Source: [Scytonema hofmanni] UTEX 2349
GTDB lineage: Bacteria; Cyanobacteriota; Cyanobacteriia; Cyanobacteriales; Nostocaceae
NCBI RefSeq assembly: GCF_000582685.1
Contig: NZ_KK073765.1
Span: 150,559-214,558 of the forward strand
Direction: 5' to 3'
DNA length: 64,000 nt
The first letter of the stretch is position 1. Every line of letters begins with the position of its first letter. Under the pieces are notes generated by a model, which was not told where the DNA came from, did not search any database, and was given only the letters and a program-made list of their open reading frames with translations. This document shows, in pieces, positions 62,963 through 64,000 of the stretch. Both the position numbers and the translations under genes were made by a program.

Positions 62963-64000
62963 TCACCCAGGAGTCAGTGTTAATTCTTCACGCTTGTTCG
63001 ATTTCATCATTTTCATTAAGTGTTTGTTTAAGTAGCTTTGTGCGGATATATACATTTGCTCCCACACGTCCTGGTCACGGCATATCTTAGCACCTACGGT
63101 ATTTCCGGCTGTTTTCTGTGCTATTAAGTATTTACGGAAGTAGTTACCCCATAGATGTTGCAAAAACTCTTCAGCAAATTCATCAAATGGTAACAACCAA
63201 CTATAGTCTTTATCCAGGAACACGCGATAGGACGCAATTATCGGTAGTGCGAGGTCAGCTGGCGCACCAAATCCAAAAGAATATTTGCTATCAGGTAAAA
63301 GGGTATTTTTGCGTGTATCAATTGATGCCAAATCGTTAGCACCCTTTCTTCTGGGATTAGAAATATGCTCTTGAATAATGGAATATAGTCTTTGTTCAAT
63401 CCACAATGCTTGAGGAAGTAGGGGTAACAATGTAGTTAATCTTGCCCTTTCATTTTCTGCAATCGCGCTCGGTGTATTTGAACCAGTGGGGTGCTTGCTT
63501 CTGGTGTTGCCGTCAGGATTGTATCGATTTCTGTCGAGGCAATTGATTAGCTTGAAGAGGTGCGTAACATTGCAATGAGCATTCCTGGGTGCGCCACTTT
63601 GATTTTGGTAGTAGGCAATCCGAAATTTACTATCACTTGTTAGTTCTAATTGGGCGAGGTAATTCTTGATAAAATCATAATCGCCTTTAGCATTAGTCTT
63701 AGAGCGAGCATCCACAGGTGCAGTAGTGTTTGAGGCAAGGGCAATATCTCTAGCGTCTTCTTCACCTAGCCCAATGTGGATAGTAACTTTGACACGCGCT
63801 TTACTCAGGTCGTACTTATAGGCTTTAGCACTTTCAAACCCTAAAATCGTATGACCGCCGTTAATGATGCCATCACTCCCACCCTCGCAAGCTTCGAGTA
63901 TTTCTAGTTCGAGTTTGTCCTTATTCGTTTTAACCTTATTCGCTGAAAGGACTATCCCTGAATGTCGCTCGAAGAATTTGTCGGGTTGGGTGGTGAGAGA
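62963..64000 (-). CDS. AIPR-family abortive infection protein, partial
   Basis: A frame without stops from the right edge to TAA-side end at 62963 gives the last 345 residues. Seen: FFERHSGIVLSANKV, INGGHTILG (the AIPR I-NG-x-T motif), ARVKVTIHIGLGEEDARDIA and ASNTTAPMDARSKTN, all in the order usual for AIPR (abortive phage infection). The start lies beyond the window; the GTG at 63715 is only internal. It is convergent with the XRE-ImmA gene, 181 bp away. It makes the pPIWI-RE locus a composite defence island. Confidence 0.85.
   Translation of the reverse strand, partial: SLTTQPDKFFERHSGIVLSANKVKTNKDKLELEILEACEGGSDGIINGGHTILGFESAKAYKYDLSKARVKVTIHIGLGEEDARDIALASNTTAPVDARSKTNAKGDYDFIKNYLAQLELTSDSKFRIAYYQNQSGAPRNAHCNVTHLFKLINCLDRNRYNPDGNTRSKHPTGSNTPSAIAENERARLTTLLPLLPQALWIEQRLYSIIQEHISNPRRKGANDLASIDTRKNTLLPDSKYSFGFGAPADLALPIIASYRVFLDKDYSWLLPFDEFAEEFLQHLWGNYFRKYLIAQKTAGNTVGAKICRDQDVWEQMYISAQSYLNKHLMKMMKSNKREELTLTPG

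Overview
The window looks like part of a large, conjugative-type plasmid (or plasmid-derived island) of a filamentous cyanobacterium of the Nostoc/Anabaena type. The reasons are many HIP1 octamers (GCGATCGC), modest GC, long TPR-CHAT proteins with about 50-residue repeats, heptamer repeats and cyanobacterial IS families. I saw no rRNA, tRNA or CRISPR array. All family names below come from reading motifs by eye, without database searches.

Region 1 (1-5979, all minus): a maintenance block. A MrfA/Hrq1-type DEAH helicase is followed by an unknown gene, a stand-alone primase-polymerase, and three genes in the order of PRTRC E, C and F. The C-like protein is ubiquitin-like. Region 2 (6.2-11.1 kb): accessory ground with a small HTH regulator, an Rpn-type nuclease pair, a decayed IS982 transposase, a TnpB stub and other small broken genes. 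Region 3 (11.1-21.5 kb, minus): two giant TPR-CHAT protease genes, a small acidic protein and a membrane protein, plus the stub of a third CHAT gene cut next to a phage-type zinc-finger endonuclease.

Region 4 (22.5-39.6 kb, minus): a type IV secretion operon. In transcription order it reads VirB2-, VirB3-, VirB4-, VirB5-, VirB6-, VirB8-, VirB10- and VirB9-like, an unknown anchored protein, and the VirD4-like coupling ATPase, then accessory genes. VirB11, VirB1 and a clear relaxase were not seen. Region 5 (40-51.6 kb): a Ycf46-like AAA ATPase with a DUF192 protein, a Vsr-like nuclease, a macro-like/SLOG fusion, a Gp157-like protein, an aspartic protease pair, a GNAT pair and small hypotheticals.

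Region 6 (51.7-53.9 kb): a 1511-bp IS4-like element with 22-bp perfect ends and a 10-bp target duplication, sitting inside an IS110-family transposase remnant. Region 7 (54-64 kb): the most interesting segment. It is a tight three-gene pPIWI-RE island (PD-(D/E)XK nuclease with zinc ribbon, DinG-like helicase, pPIWI-RE protein) with a divergent XRE-ImmA/IrrE regulator and a convergent AIPR-family gene cut by the window end. The pPIWI-RE protein ends in QLSLF, a classic beta-sliding-clamp binding motif. The PRTRC E-like protein at the other end of the window ends in the same five residues. This suggests that both a conflict system and a maintenance system of this plasmid dock on the replication clamp.
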